From an uncultured Angelakisella sp. (GTDB lineage: Bacteria > Bacillota > Clostridia > Oscillospirales > Ruminococcaceae), in contig CAJUFR010000002.1 in the NCBI GenBank assembly GCA_910585525.1, forward strand, positions 1-64,000: DNA of 64,000 nucleotides, given 5' to 3'. Under the pieces are notes generated by a model, which was not told the origin of the DNA, did not search any database, and saw nothing but the letters and a program-made list of their open reading frames with translations. Below are positions 27,387 through 34,384 of the stretch, piece after piece. The translations under genes and the position numbers were made by a program. Each line of letters opens with the position of its first letter. Position 1 is the first letter of the stretch.

Positions 27387-27414
27387 AGTATAGTAATGCT
27401 GCCTAAAAAGTCAA
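27387..27414 (-). promoter_or_regulatory. promoter of the deoR-dtnK-pdxA2-gntP operon
   Basis: Minus-strand TTGACT, 16-bp spacer, TATACT (27414 down to 27387), about 70 bases before the regulator start. The AT-rich leader between them could carry the DeoR operator, though I could not define a clear repeat. Confidence 0.55.
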
Positions 27415-27514
27415 TCGACCTTCGACAGTTTCTGCGATTCCCACAAAGCGGGGGAAAATCTTCTATCAAATCTAACAGGAAAAATTTGTGTGAAGATAAC
27501 ATTTCCGCACACAA

Positions 27515-27546
27515 AAAAGCACCCCGCGCAGGCGGGGCGCTTTTTA
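27515..27546 (-). terminator. terminator of the spore protein gene
   Basis: A GC-rich stem of about 13 bp with one mismatch (AAAAGCACCCCGC near 27515-27528, loop, GCGGGGCGCTTTT), followed on the minus strand by a run of T. It lies just after the SASP stop. Confidence 0.8.
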
Positions 27547-27557
27547 TAAGGCGGTGC

Positions 27558-27740
27558 TTATTTGGCGGACATGGAGCTCTCGTAGCTTTCGATCATCTTC
27601 TTGACCATCTCGCCGCCGATGGAACCGGCCTGCTTGGAGGTCAGGTCGCCGTTGTAGCCCTGCTTCAGGGTGACGCCCACAGCGGAAGCGGCCTCGTTCT
27701 TGATCTGGGAAAGAGCCTCTTTAGATTTCTTGTTAGCCAT
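27558..27740 (-). CDS. alpha/beta-type small acid-soluble spore protein
   Basis: A 60-aa SASP, which coats and protects DNA in the dormant spore. The family signatures are complete: a GPR-like region is replaced by NEAASAVGVTLKQGYNGDLTSKQAG (shown in part) and GSIGGEMVKKMI closes the domain. The ribosome binding site AAGGAG is ten bases before ATG. Expression should be forespore-specific (sigma G), but I could not place a confident sigma G promoter. It stands alone between two regulated units. Confidence 0.93.
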   Translation of the reverse strand: MANKKSKEALSQIKNEAASAVGVTLKQGYNGDLTSKQAGSIGGEMVKKMIESYESSMSAK

Positions 27741-27913
27741 AATGCTTTTACACTCCTTAAATCTTACGATGGTTGTAGTAGAAGATCAGCTGCTGCTGAC
27801 CCCGCGTTTGCATTAAGTATTGTTGTCCTTCTTCCCGGCTTTATCACAGGCAGTTTTTGGCTTGGAAGGGGGCGGAAAATATGATATTTTTGTTTTTTAT
27901 CTGTCGCCACGTC

Positions 27914-27942
27914 TTGACAAAAACGGGTTACAGTTGTACCCT
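27914..27942 (+). promoter_or_regulatory. promoter of the blaI/blaR1-like pair
   Basis: TTGACA (27914-27919), 17-bp spacer, TACCCT (27937-27942). A BlaI-type box lies across the spacer and -10. Confidence 0.65.
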
Positions 27943-27965
27943 ATAAAACAGAAGGTACATTTGTA
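27929..27965 (+). promoter_or_regulatory. two BlaI/MecI/CopY-type operators (TACA-N2-TGTA)
   Basis: TACAGTTGTA (27929-27938) and TACATTTGTA (27956-27965), 27 bases centre to centre, cover the -10 and the likely start site. This matches the TACAnnTGTA box of BlaI/CopY-family repressors and indicates autorepression of the pair. Confidence 0.75.
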
Positions 27966-27992
27966 ACCCCGTTTTATGAAAGGAGGCCCGCC

Positions 27993-28376
27993 ATGACCGA
28001 CCCGGAGGAGAGGATCACCGACGCCGAACTGGAGGTGATGGATGCGCTGTGGAGCGCCCCAGGCCCCATGACCCTGGCCCAGGTGAAGGCCGCCCTGTCC
28101 CGGCGCAACGGGGACACCACCAAGACGCTGCTCCGCCGCCTTTGCCAGAAGGGGGCGGTGGCCCAGGAGAAGCGGGAGGTCTACTACTACCGCCCCCTGG
28201 TGGCCCGGGGGGAGTTGGGGCGCTCCCGCACCCAGCGGCTCATCGACCGGCTGTACGACGGCAGCGCCAAGGCCATGGTGGCGGCGATGGTGGAGCACCA
28301 CCAGCTTCGCCCCCAGGAGGTGGAGGAACTGCGCCAGATGTTTGACCAGCTTTGGGAAAAGGAGGGGAAAGGATGA
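27993..28376 (+). CDS. BlaI/MecI/CopY-family transcriptional repressor
   Basis: A 127-aa winged-helix repressor. ITDAELEVMDALWSAPGPMTLAQVKAAL and TKTLLRRLCQKGAVAQEKRE form the typical BlaI winged helix, and the C-terminal dimerisation helix follows. In the classic system BlaI is cleaved after BlaR1 senses a beta-lactam. Two TACA-N2-TGTA operators precede the gene. It is translationally coupled to the BlaR1-like gene (ATGA, 28373-28376). ATG 27993 has AAAGGAGG upstream. Confidence 0.93.
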   Translation: MTDPEERITDAELEVMDALWSAPGPMTLAQVKAALSRRNGDTTKTLLRRLCQKGAVAQEKREVYYYRPLVARGELGRSRTQRLIDRLYDGSAKAMVAAMVEHHQLRPQEVEELRQMFDQLWEKEGKG

Positions 28377-30445
28377 ACGTTTTTTTCACCGCTTTGCTGC
28401 GATTGAGCCTGTTGGGCTCGGCCCTGGGGATGCTGCTGCTCCTGCTCCGCCGCCTTCTGGGGGGGCGGGTGGCCCATGGGGTCTTTTACTACCTGTGGCT
28501 GCTGGTGCTGCTGCGGCTCTGCCTTCCGGCGGGGCTGACCCTGACCCTCCCCGCCCCAACGGCGGAGCCCCAAACAGCGCCGCCCCCGGCGGTGGTCCAG
28601 CCGGCAGAGGGGACCCCCGGCCAGGCCGCCCCCCCTCCCATAACACCCGCCCCGGCGGCGCCGAAGGCCCCCGCACCTGTCGCCCCGGCGGAGGACTCCG
28701 GGCCGGACCTCTGGGTGGTCCTGGCCGGGATATGGGCATTGGGGACAGCGGCCTCCCTGGGGTGGCACGCCGCCGGATATCTGCGGTTCCGCCGCAGGGT
28801 GGAGGGCTGCTGGCAGCCTGCCGCCCCGGCGGCGATGGACGCCCTCCGGGCCCTGGACCCCGGTGGAAGGGTCCAACTGATGGAATGCCGTCTGGTGTCC
28901 GGCCCCCTGCTGCTGGGGCCGCTGCGGCCGGTGATCCTCCTGCCCCCGGGGGTGGAGACAGACCGGGTGGAGGATATCCTGGCCCACGAACTCACCCATG
29001 TCCGGCGGCATGACCTGCTGTACAAATGGCTGACGGCGGCGGTGACCAGCCTCCATTGGTTCAACCCCCTGATGCCGCTCTACCGCCGGGAGATCGGCCA
29101 CCTTTGCGAGCTTTCCTGTGACCAAGCGGTGACCCGCAAAATGGACGCCGGAGCCCGCCGCCGGTACGGCGAGACGCTGCTGGCCATGGCCGCCCCGCCC
29201 CCTGCCGGCCTGCTGGGGCTGGGGGCCACCCTCTGCGAGGGGAAGCGGAAGCTGGAGGAGCGGCTGGTCTCGGTGGCACGGGGCGGGGCACGGGGGACCG
29301 CTGCCCTGGTACTCTCGGTGCTGCTGGTGCTGGGGGCGGGGGGCTGCGCCCTGATCTCCGGCACGGAAACGGAGGTTCCCCCGGTGGTCTACGATCCCGC
29401 CGCCGACCCCGCTGTCCCGGTCCTCCGGGCGGCGATGCTGGGGGAAGAGACGATACGCCTTGATCATAATGAGGATATGCTCATCGACGATATCCCCAGT
29501 TCCATCTATTTCAGCCCCGACAGCCCCTATGCCGCCGTCAGCCGCTTTGCCCCGGTGGACCTGGACGGTGACGGTCAGACCGAGGTGGTGGTGCAGATCA
29601 TCGACGCGGCAGGGGATATGGGCGGTTATCTGATGCTCTATTGGAACGGGTATTACATTCATGGTTACAAAGTCAGCTACCAGTGGTTCGAGACCCTCAA
29701 GGCCGATGGCACCTTTACCTTTACCGACAATGTCGGGGTGGGTTGGGGGGTGGCCGATCCGTTGTTCCACTACGAGCGGGATGCCCGGGGCGAGCGAGGG
29801 GGCTTTCACACGAACCATATCCTTTGGCAGGAACCCCGGGATGAGCCCAGTAAATGGTTCATAGGCCGCAAGAGGGTGAGCCAGCGGGCCTACAACGCCG
29901 CCCTGGAAGAGTTCTACGCCAAGCCCGACGCCGTTTGGTACGATCACAGCCCCGAGGCGGTGGCCCAGGCGTTCCCCGGCGGGGCGGGCCAGTGGGACGG
30001 CGGCTCCCGGCTGGCGGCGATCGCCATCCTGGAGCGGCTGTACTCCAGCACCCTGGACCAGGCGGAGGAACTGGACCAGGCGTTCCTCCAGTCGATGGAG
30101 GAGACAACGCCGCCGGAGGGCGGCATCGGGATGGCGACGCCCGGCGATGCCTGGGACAACTACCTGGCCCAGCGGTTCGGCGACGGCCTCACCGATGAAT
30201 GCCTGAATACCTTTATCAAAAACCGGGAGACCAACCGCGCCGCCGCCCTGGCCAAAAGCACCGGCTCCGACATCCAGGCCGGCGGGGTGGAATTGGCGAA
30301 CCGCTCCGGGGATGACGGTCTCTACAACTTCACCGTCAAACTAAAGACCGCCGCCGGCGAAGTGGCCGGAACGGTGACCGGCACCATCCACCTGGAACAG
30401 CAGGATAAGGAATGGGTAGTAAAAAATATCACCATCAACCGGTGA
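28373..30445 (+). CDS. BlaR1-like M56 membrane metallopeptidase with atypical sensor domain
   Basis: A 690-aa membrane protein partner of the BlaI-like repressor. Hydrophobic spans near residues 5-22 and 35-52, then a Pro/Ala-rich loop, lead to the M56 zinc protease domain with HELTH at residues 205-209, a downstream CELSCDQAV segment and another span near 300-320. The C-terminal 350 residues are not the penicillin-binding domain of BlaR1. They contain a calcium/integrin-like DLDGDGQTEVVVQ segment and no SxxK or KTG motif. So the system probably senses something other than a beta-lactam. ATG 28373 overlaps the repressor stop. Confidence 0.85.
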   Translation: MNVFFTALLRLSLLGSALGMLLLLLRRLLGGRVAHGVFYYLWLLVLLRLCLPAGLTLTLPAPTAEPQTAPPPAVVQPAEGTPGQAAPPPITPAPAAPKAPAPVAPAEDSGPDLWVVLAGIWALGTAASLGWHAAGYLRFRRRVEGCWQPAAPAAMDALRALDPGGRVQLMECRLVSGPLLLGPLRPVILLPPGVETDRVEDILAHELTHVRRHDLLYKWLTAAVTSLHWFNPLMPLYRREIGHLCELSCDQAVTRKMDAGARRRYGETLLAMAAPPPAGLLGLGATLCEGKRKLEERLVSVARGGARGTAALVLSVLLVLGAGGCALISGTETEVPPVVYDPAADPAVPVLRAAMLGEETIRLDHNEDMLIDDIPSSIYFSPDSPYAAVSRFAPVDLDGDGQTEVVVQIIDAAGDMGGYLMLYWNGYYIHGYKVSYQWFETLKADGTFTFTDNVGVGWGVADPLFHYERDARGERGGFHTNHILWQEPRDEPSKWFIGRKRVSQRAYNAALEEFYAKPDAVWYDHSPEAVAQAFPGGAGQWDGGSRLAAIAILERLYSSTLDQAEELDQAFLQSMEETTPPEGGIGMATPGDAWDNYLAQRFGDGLTDECLNTFIKNRETNRAAALAKSTGSDIQAGGVELANRSGDDGLYNFTVKLKTAAGEVAGTVTGTIHLEQQDKEWVVKNITINR

Positions 30446-30458
30446 TAGGGGAAAGGAA

Positions 30459-30505
30459 AAGCACCACGGTATGGCAATAAAACGTCATACCGTGGTGCTC
30501 TTTAC
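30459..30505 (+). terminator. terminator after the BlaR1-like gene
   Basis: A 14-bp perfect stem (30459-30472 with 30485-30498), a 12-base loop, then CTTTAC. The T-run is weak but the hairpin is strong. Confidence 0.65.
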
Positions 30506-30539
30506 AAAAACGATCTAAGTCTCCAGGCACCCGCTATCG

Positions 30540-30663
30540 CCCCATACCCCACTAAGGCTGCAAAGCAGCCGGGCAGGGCATGACAGCGGCGGCACGCCGC
30601 AGCCGGGCAGGGCCATCCCTTCGGGAACGTGGGCTACGCCCAACAGTGGCGGCACGCCGCAGC
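30540..30663. repeat. short GC-rich repeats in an intergenic stretch
   Basis: GGCGGCACGCCGCAGC occurs twice, 60 bases apart (ending near 30603 and 30663), and GCAGCCGGGCAGGGC occurs twice (near 30576 and 30600). The arrangement suggests a small tandem or degenerate repeat element. No gene is visible here. Confidence 0.5.
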
Positions 30664-31973
30664 TATCCTATTACTTCATAACCTCCAGTGGGGTCCAGGT
30701 AAAATACTCGTTGTATCCCTACCTCCTGGACCGCTCGTACCTGGTCCTGTATCTCCTGGGGGCCGTAGACCTTGTTTGCCGATTCGCTGAGGCTCTGGGA
30801 GGTGTAGGCCTGTACCACCGCCGCCAGTACCGGGGTCTCCACGGGGGTGTCCTCCTGGTCCGGGTCCTCATCCCCGCTGCCGGGGAACAGGACCTCCCGG
30901 CATGCCGCCAGGGCCTGAGATACCGTGTCGTAGGGGGCCAGGGCGGGGGAGGAGAGGGTCAGTGTCTCGGTGGTGACGCCGCTGCCGAACTGCTCCGGCA
31001 TCACCTCCACCACCGCCAGACCGGCGGCCTCCAGCACCTTCCCCACGTCGTCCCCATACCGGACGTTGCTGAGCCCCGCTGCCGAGATAAGGTTGACGGT
31101 GGTGGCCACCTGGCCCCCCGCCCCCTCCCCGGCGCCCCGGGCACGGGCGAGGAAATCCGCCAGGATGGCGGACTTGTCCAGTGTCCCGGTGTTGCCGTAG
31201 GTGGCGAGGTTCAGGGACACCCCCTCCGGGAACTGCACCCCGTCCAGCAGGATGGCCCCCAGGCCGCTGTTGGCGGCCTCCTCCACCAGGGCGATGATGT
31301 AGTCCTGGGCCTCCTTGTCGTTGGGGTTCAGCCATGGCTTGCCGCCATTGGCCTTGGAATCGTCGATCCAGTTCACCGGGCTGTCCATATACTTTACCGC
31401 CGATTCGTACATGTGGGCGGTGGCGGTGCGGTCCTTAAAGGCGTAGACACGCCCCACCGGGACGAGCCCCGCCTGGCGGATCTCCTCGATGACCTCCGGC
31501 AGGGGATAGGCCCTTTCGGCCTGGGCCCGGTTGCTTTCCACCAGTTCCAGGCCGCTTTGGTACCGCACCATGCCCTGCTGGTCCTTTAGGTCGAAGATGA
31601 CCCCGTCCATCCCCTTCTGCTTCATCGAGGCCAGGGCGGCCTCCCGCAGCGCCTTGTCCTCCACCACCTCCGGCGGCAGGTAGGCCGCCGACTGGGGGAA
31701 CACCGCCATCTCCTCTCCTCCCGGCTCCTCCTGGGAGGAGGAAACGGAGGAGGGCTCCGGCTGGGGCGTCACCGGCTGGGAGGGATCGGGGTCCTGCCGC
31801 TGGCTCAGCAGCGCCTCGTAGCCGGTGACCATCTCGTAGACCGGCGGGTAGGCAAACCAGCCCACCGCCAGGGCGGCGGCGGTCATCAGCAGGGTGACCA
31901 CCACAGCCCGCCGCCCCTGTTTGCGCTGCTGGGTCCTGCCGTAGTCATAGTGCTTGATCTTGAAATCCTTCAT
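30663..31973 (-). CDS. DUF4015 putative glycoside hydrolase, membrane-anchored
   Basis: A 436-aa protein. It has a basic N-terminus, one membrane span (about residues 23-43), a Pro/Ser/Glu-rich linker to about residue 90, then a TIM-barrel-like DUF4015 domain: GMDGVIFDLKDQQGMVRYQS, GLVPVGRVYAFKD, WLNPNDKEAQDYIIALVEEAANSG and GAILLDGVQFPEG. The family is a predicted glycosyl hydrolase with no proven substrate. A disordered acidic insert (GSGDEDPDQEDTP) lies near residue 365. It is 65 bases after the rnfA-like gene on the same strand, but may have its own promoter. Confidence 0.85.
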   Translation of the reverse strand: MKDFKIKHYDYGRTQQRKQGRRAVVVTLLMTAAALAVGWFAYPPVYEMVTGYEALLSQRQDPDPSQPVTPQPEPSSVSSSQEEPGGEEMAVFPQSAAYLPPEVVEDKALREAALASMKQKGMDGVIFDLKDQQGMVRYQSGLELVESNRAQAERAYPLPEVIEEIRQAGLVPVGRVYAFKDRTATAHMYESAVKYMDSPVNWIDDSKANGGKPWLNPNDKEAQDYIIALVEEAANSGLGAILLDGVQFPEGVSLNLATYGNTGTLDKSAILADFLARARGAGEGAGGQVATTVNLISAAGLSNVRYGDDVGKVLEAAGLAVVEVMPEQFGSGVTTETLTLSSPALAPYDTVSQALAACREVLFPGSGDEDPDQEDTPVETPVLAAVVQAYTSQSLSESANKVYGPQEIQDQVRAVQEVGIQRVFYLDPTGGYEVIG

Positions 31974-32038
31974 GGCTCCCCTCCCGGATGGTGACGGTCT
32001 ATAGTATGAATATGCCCCCTTTTCGGCGGAGTATCACA

Positions 32039-32653
32039 TCACAGCGCCAACTGGTGGCCTACCAATCCGAACAGCGCCAGGGAGATGAGCCCCAGGTAGA
32101 TGAACAGGATAGGAGCCCCCCGGAAGGCCTTGGGGATGTCGCAGAAGTCCAGCCGCTCCCGGATGGTCCAGCAAAGCAGCATCGCCAGCAGATACCCCGC
32201 CCCGGAGCCCGCCGCCCCCGCCAGGGAGGTGACCAAGCCGCCGTTGCCGAAGCCGGCGACCAGCAGCACCCCCATGGGCAGGAAGCCGAAGGCGATGGCG
32301 GTGTGGAACTTGTACCGCTTCTTGCTGGTCTCCTTGCCCCGTTTTTTCCGCGCCAGCAGGATGCCACCCATGATGCACAAAAACAGCGTGGCAAAGATGG
32401 CCAAAAAAACCGAGGGCCGCAGGTGGGGGGGCAGGGGGAACCACCGGTCGATGACCTGCCGCCCGGCCCAGCCGCTGACAGCGGCCAGCAGGCACATAAG
32501 GGTGACGATGCGGCTGTCCCGCAGCCCCCGGCGGATGGTGTATTCCTCGTAGTCCAGTTCCCCCAGGCTGAAGGCCCGGACGAACACCAGATTCTCGCTG
32601 ATGGCGGCGGCCATGGCGGTGATGAGAAGGTCACGCACTGTCTCCCAGATCAT
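32039..32653 (-). CDS. rnfA: RnfA-like membrane subunit, atypical
   Basis: A 204-aa polytopic protein of the Rnf/Nqr DE family. The C-terminus fits RnfA well (TIRERLDFCDIPKAFRGAPI). The conserved N-terminal motif, normally EN-N-LGICPF with a Cys for a membrane [2Fe-2S] cluster, reads SENLVFVRAFSLGELDYEE, so the Cys is missing. One Cys (Cys93, in TLFLCIMGG) stands where the second ligand normally lies (NCAVLG). At least six hydrophobic spans are visible. Its start overlaps the rnfE-like stop as ATGA. It is the last clear Rnf subunit of the cluster. Confidence 0.75.
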   Translation of the reverse strand: MIWETVRDLLITAMAAAISENLVFVRAFSLGELDYEEYTIRRGLRDSRIVTLMCLLAAVSGWAGRQVIDRWFPLPPHLRPSVFLAIFATLFLCIMGGILLARKKRGKETSKKRYKFHTAIAFGFLPMGVLLVAGFGNGGLVTSLAGAAGSGAGYLLAMLLCWTIRERLDFCDIPKAFRGAPILFIYLGLISLALFGLVGHQLAL

Positions 32654-33420
32654 AGCCTGCCACCCCCTTCCTCACGGCCCGGCCCGCCGGGGGCCATAGC
32701 CTCCCGCAGTTCCGCCGCCAGCCGGCGTATCCACTGGTACCCGGCGGAAAAGATGCCGAACATGATAAAGCCGAAGAAGGGCATCTGGGCCCCCGCCAGC
32801 CGCAGCGGCTCCGGCAGGTCGAAGCCCCACAGGGTGCCGTAGGACAGCACCTCCCGGATGGCGGAGATGACCAGGGCGGCCAGGGTGAAGCCCCCGGTGT
32901 ACCGCAGCGCCCAGGCCCCCGCCGCCGGCAGGGTGAAGATGCGCTTGCCGGTGAACACCGCCGACACCACCGCCGCCGAGGCCAGCAGGTATAGGTAGAT
33001 GCCCAAGGAATCGGTGATCTCCACCGAGATGAACCGGATCACGTAGTAGGACAGGGAGGCCAGCAGCATCGCCGCCATGGTCCAGACCGGGGTGCCCAGC
33101 CAGTAGGGGAACTTCAGCTTCTGCCGCAGCAGCAGGCTGAGGATGACGGTGGGCACCAGGATCACCGCCATGGCCAGGGAGAGGGCCACCCCGTTTTTTA
33201 GGTTGGTGGCCGCCACCACCAGGAAGGGGGCGGCAAAGGTAAGGTTGATGATAAGACTTTTGTCCGACAGGATGCGGCCGACGCTTTGGGAGTTGTCCCC
33301 CCGGCCCTTAGCCGGGGCTGCCGGTCTGCGGCGCTTCTGCTGCCGCTGCCGGGGCGGCTGCTCCGTCGTCGGTGCCGAAGCCGGTCTCGCCGGAGAGGTC
33401 GATGCCGGTCTTTCTTCCAT
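32650..33420 (-). CDS. rnfE: RnfE-like membrane subunit with basic N-terminal extension
   Basis: A 256-aa protein. After a 45-residue Pro/Arg/Gln-rich cytoplasmic extension, the Rnf/Nqr DE fold begins (ILSDKSLIINL). Spans and the ALGIY-like element SLGIYLYLLASAA agree with RnfE, but the LGMCPTLAVT and NCIILGR motifs that carry the two cluster cysteines read FAAPFLVVAA and SAVFTGK, so both cysteines are gone. The start is fixed by AGGAGG seven bases before ATG 33420 and by a lack of any other start codon. The first 113 bases overlap the end of the rnfD-like gene in another frame. Confidence 0.75.
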   Translation of the reverse strand: MEERPASTSPARPASAPTTEQPPRQRQQKRRRPAAPAKGRGDNSQSVGRILSDKSLIINLTFAAPFLVVAATNLKNGVALSLAMAVILVPTVILSLLLRQKLKFPYWLGTPVWTMAAMLLASLSYYVIRFISVEITDSLGIYLYLLASAAVVSAVFTGKRIFTLPAAGAWALRYTGGFTLAALVISAIREVLSYGTLWGFDLPEPLRLAGAQMPFFGFIMFGIFSAGYQWIRRLAAELREAMAPGGPGREEGGGRL

Positions 33421-34384
33421 AGCGCATCCTCCTTTTCTTGGTGATATACAACTCCGCCAGCTGGTCCACAGCGGAGGAGAAGGCGTTCATCAGCAGGATA
33501 GCGAACACCGCCGTCTGCTCATACCCGCCGAAGCGGCTGAACAGCACGAAGATGATCCCCCCCAGCACCCCGTAGATGGCCTTGCCCATGTTCCGGCTGG
33601 GGGAGGTGGCGGGGTCGCTGAACATGAAGGCGGCGCAGAACAGCACCGGGGTGGCCAGCACCTCGTAAAAGGCGGAGGTGAGGCCGCCGGCGGCGATGCG
33701 GGGAAAGAGGAAGTTCAGCGCCGCCACCGTGGCCAGCAGCAGCAGCGGCTGCTGGGGCCGCACCGTCCCCCGGAAGATGAGATAAAGCAGACAGGCCAGG
33801 ATGACCAGGACGCAGGTGGTGCCCATGGGCCCGGACCGCTGTCCCAGCAGCACCGCCGTGAAGTCCGCCATGGGGACCCCCCCCACGTACAGGGTGTAGG
33901 AGGTGGAGGAGGTGACGCCGCTGCCCAGTTCCCCCCAGATATCCAGGGAGGGGTTGGGCAGGGGGTAGGAGAACATCTGGGCGGACCAACAGGAGATGGC
34001 AAAGGCGATGCCCCCCGCCGCCGGGTTGAAGAGGTTGTTCCCGATGCCCCCGAAGGGCTGCTTGACGATGAGGATGGCGAAGAGGTCGGCCACCACCACG
34101 ATGTGGTAGGGGATGCCGGCGGGCATCATCAGGGGGATGATCATGCCGGTGACCACCGGGGAGAAATCCCGCAGGCTCACCCTGCGCCCCCGCAGCCAGA
34201 CGCAGGCGGCGTCGGCGCACCAGCAGACCGCCACCGACAGCAGCCCCAGCCGGATGGCCCGCTGGCCGTAGTAGCAGGCCGCCATAAAGTACAGGGCCGC
34301 CAGGGTGACCACGGCATCCCCCATCACTGTCTTGTTGTTGGTGTCAGAGCGGATGTGGGGGGCCTTTTTGGGGATGAGTTTCAT
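33308..34384 (-). CDS. rnfD: RnfD-like membrane subunit
   Basis: A 358-aa protein of the NqrB/RnfD family. The family element GGIGNNLFNPAAGGIAFAI is intact, and many spans are visible. The covalent FMN site of RnfD is normally S-G-A-T; here SGVT (Ser155-Thr158) in GELGSGVTSSTS is a possible equivalent, though the usual preceding Asp is absent. The C-terminus has an Ala/Pro-rich acidic tail that overlaps the rnfE-like gene. The start ATG 34384 overlaps the rnfC-like stop as ATGA, with AAAGGGGGG upstream. Confidence 0.85.
   Translation of the reverse strand: MKLIPKKAPHIRSDTNNKTVMGDAVVTLAALYFMAACYYGQRAIRLGLLSVAVCWCADAACVWLRGRRVSLRDFSPVVTGMIIPLMMPAGIPYHIVVVADLFAILIVKQPFGGIGNNLFNPAAGGIAFAISCWSAQMFSYPLPNPSLDIWGELGSGVTSSTSYTLYVGGVPMADFTAVLLGQRSGPMGTTCVLVILACLLYLIFRGTVRPQQPLLLLATVAALNFLFPRIAAGGLTSAFYEVLATPVLFCAAFMFSDPATSPSRNMGKAIYGVLGGIIFVLFSRFGGYEQTAVFAILLMNAFSSAVDQLAELYITKKRRMRYGRKTGIDLSGETGFGTDDGAAAPAAAAEAPQTGSPG

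Noticed and set aside
27765..27771. CATCGTA as a sigma G -10 for the SASP gene
   Set aside because: Transcription would start at the ribosome binding site, leaving no leader, and no -35 match is at the right distance.
30540..30663. Possible CRISPR array
   Set aside because: Only two copies of each short repeat, with no regular spacers and no cas genes.
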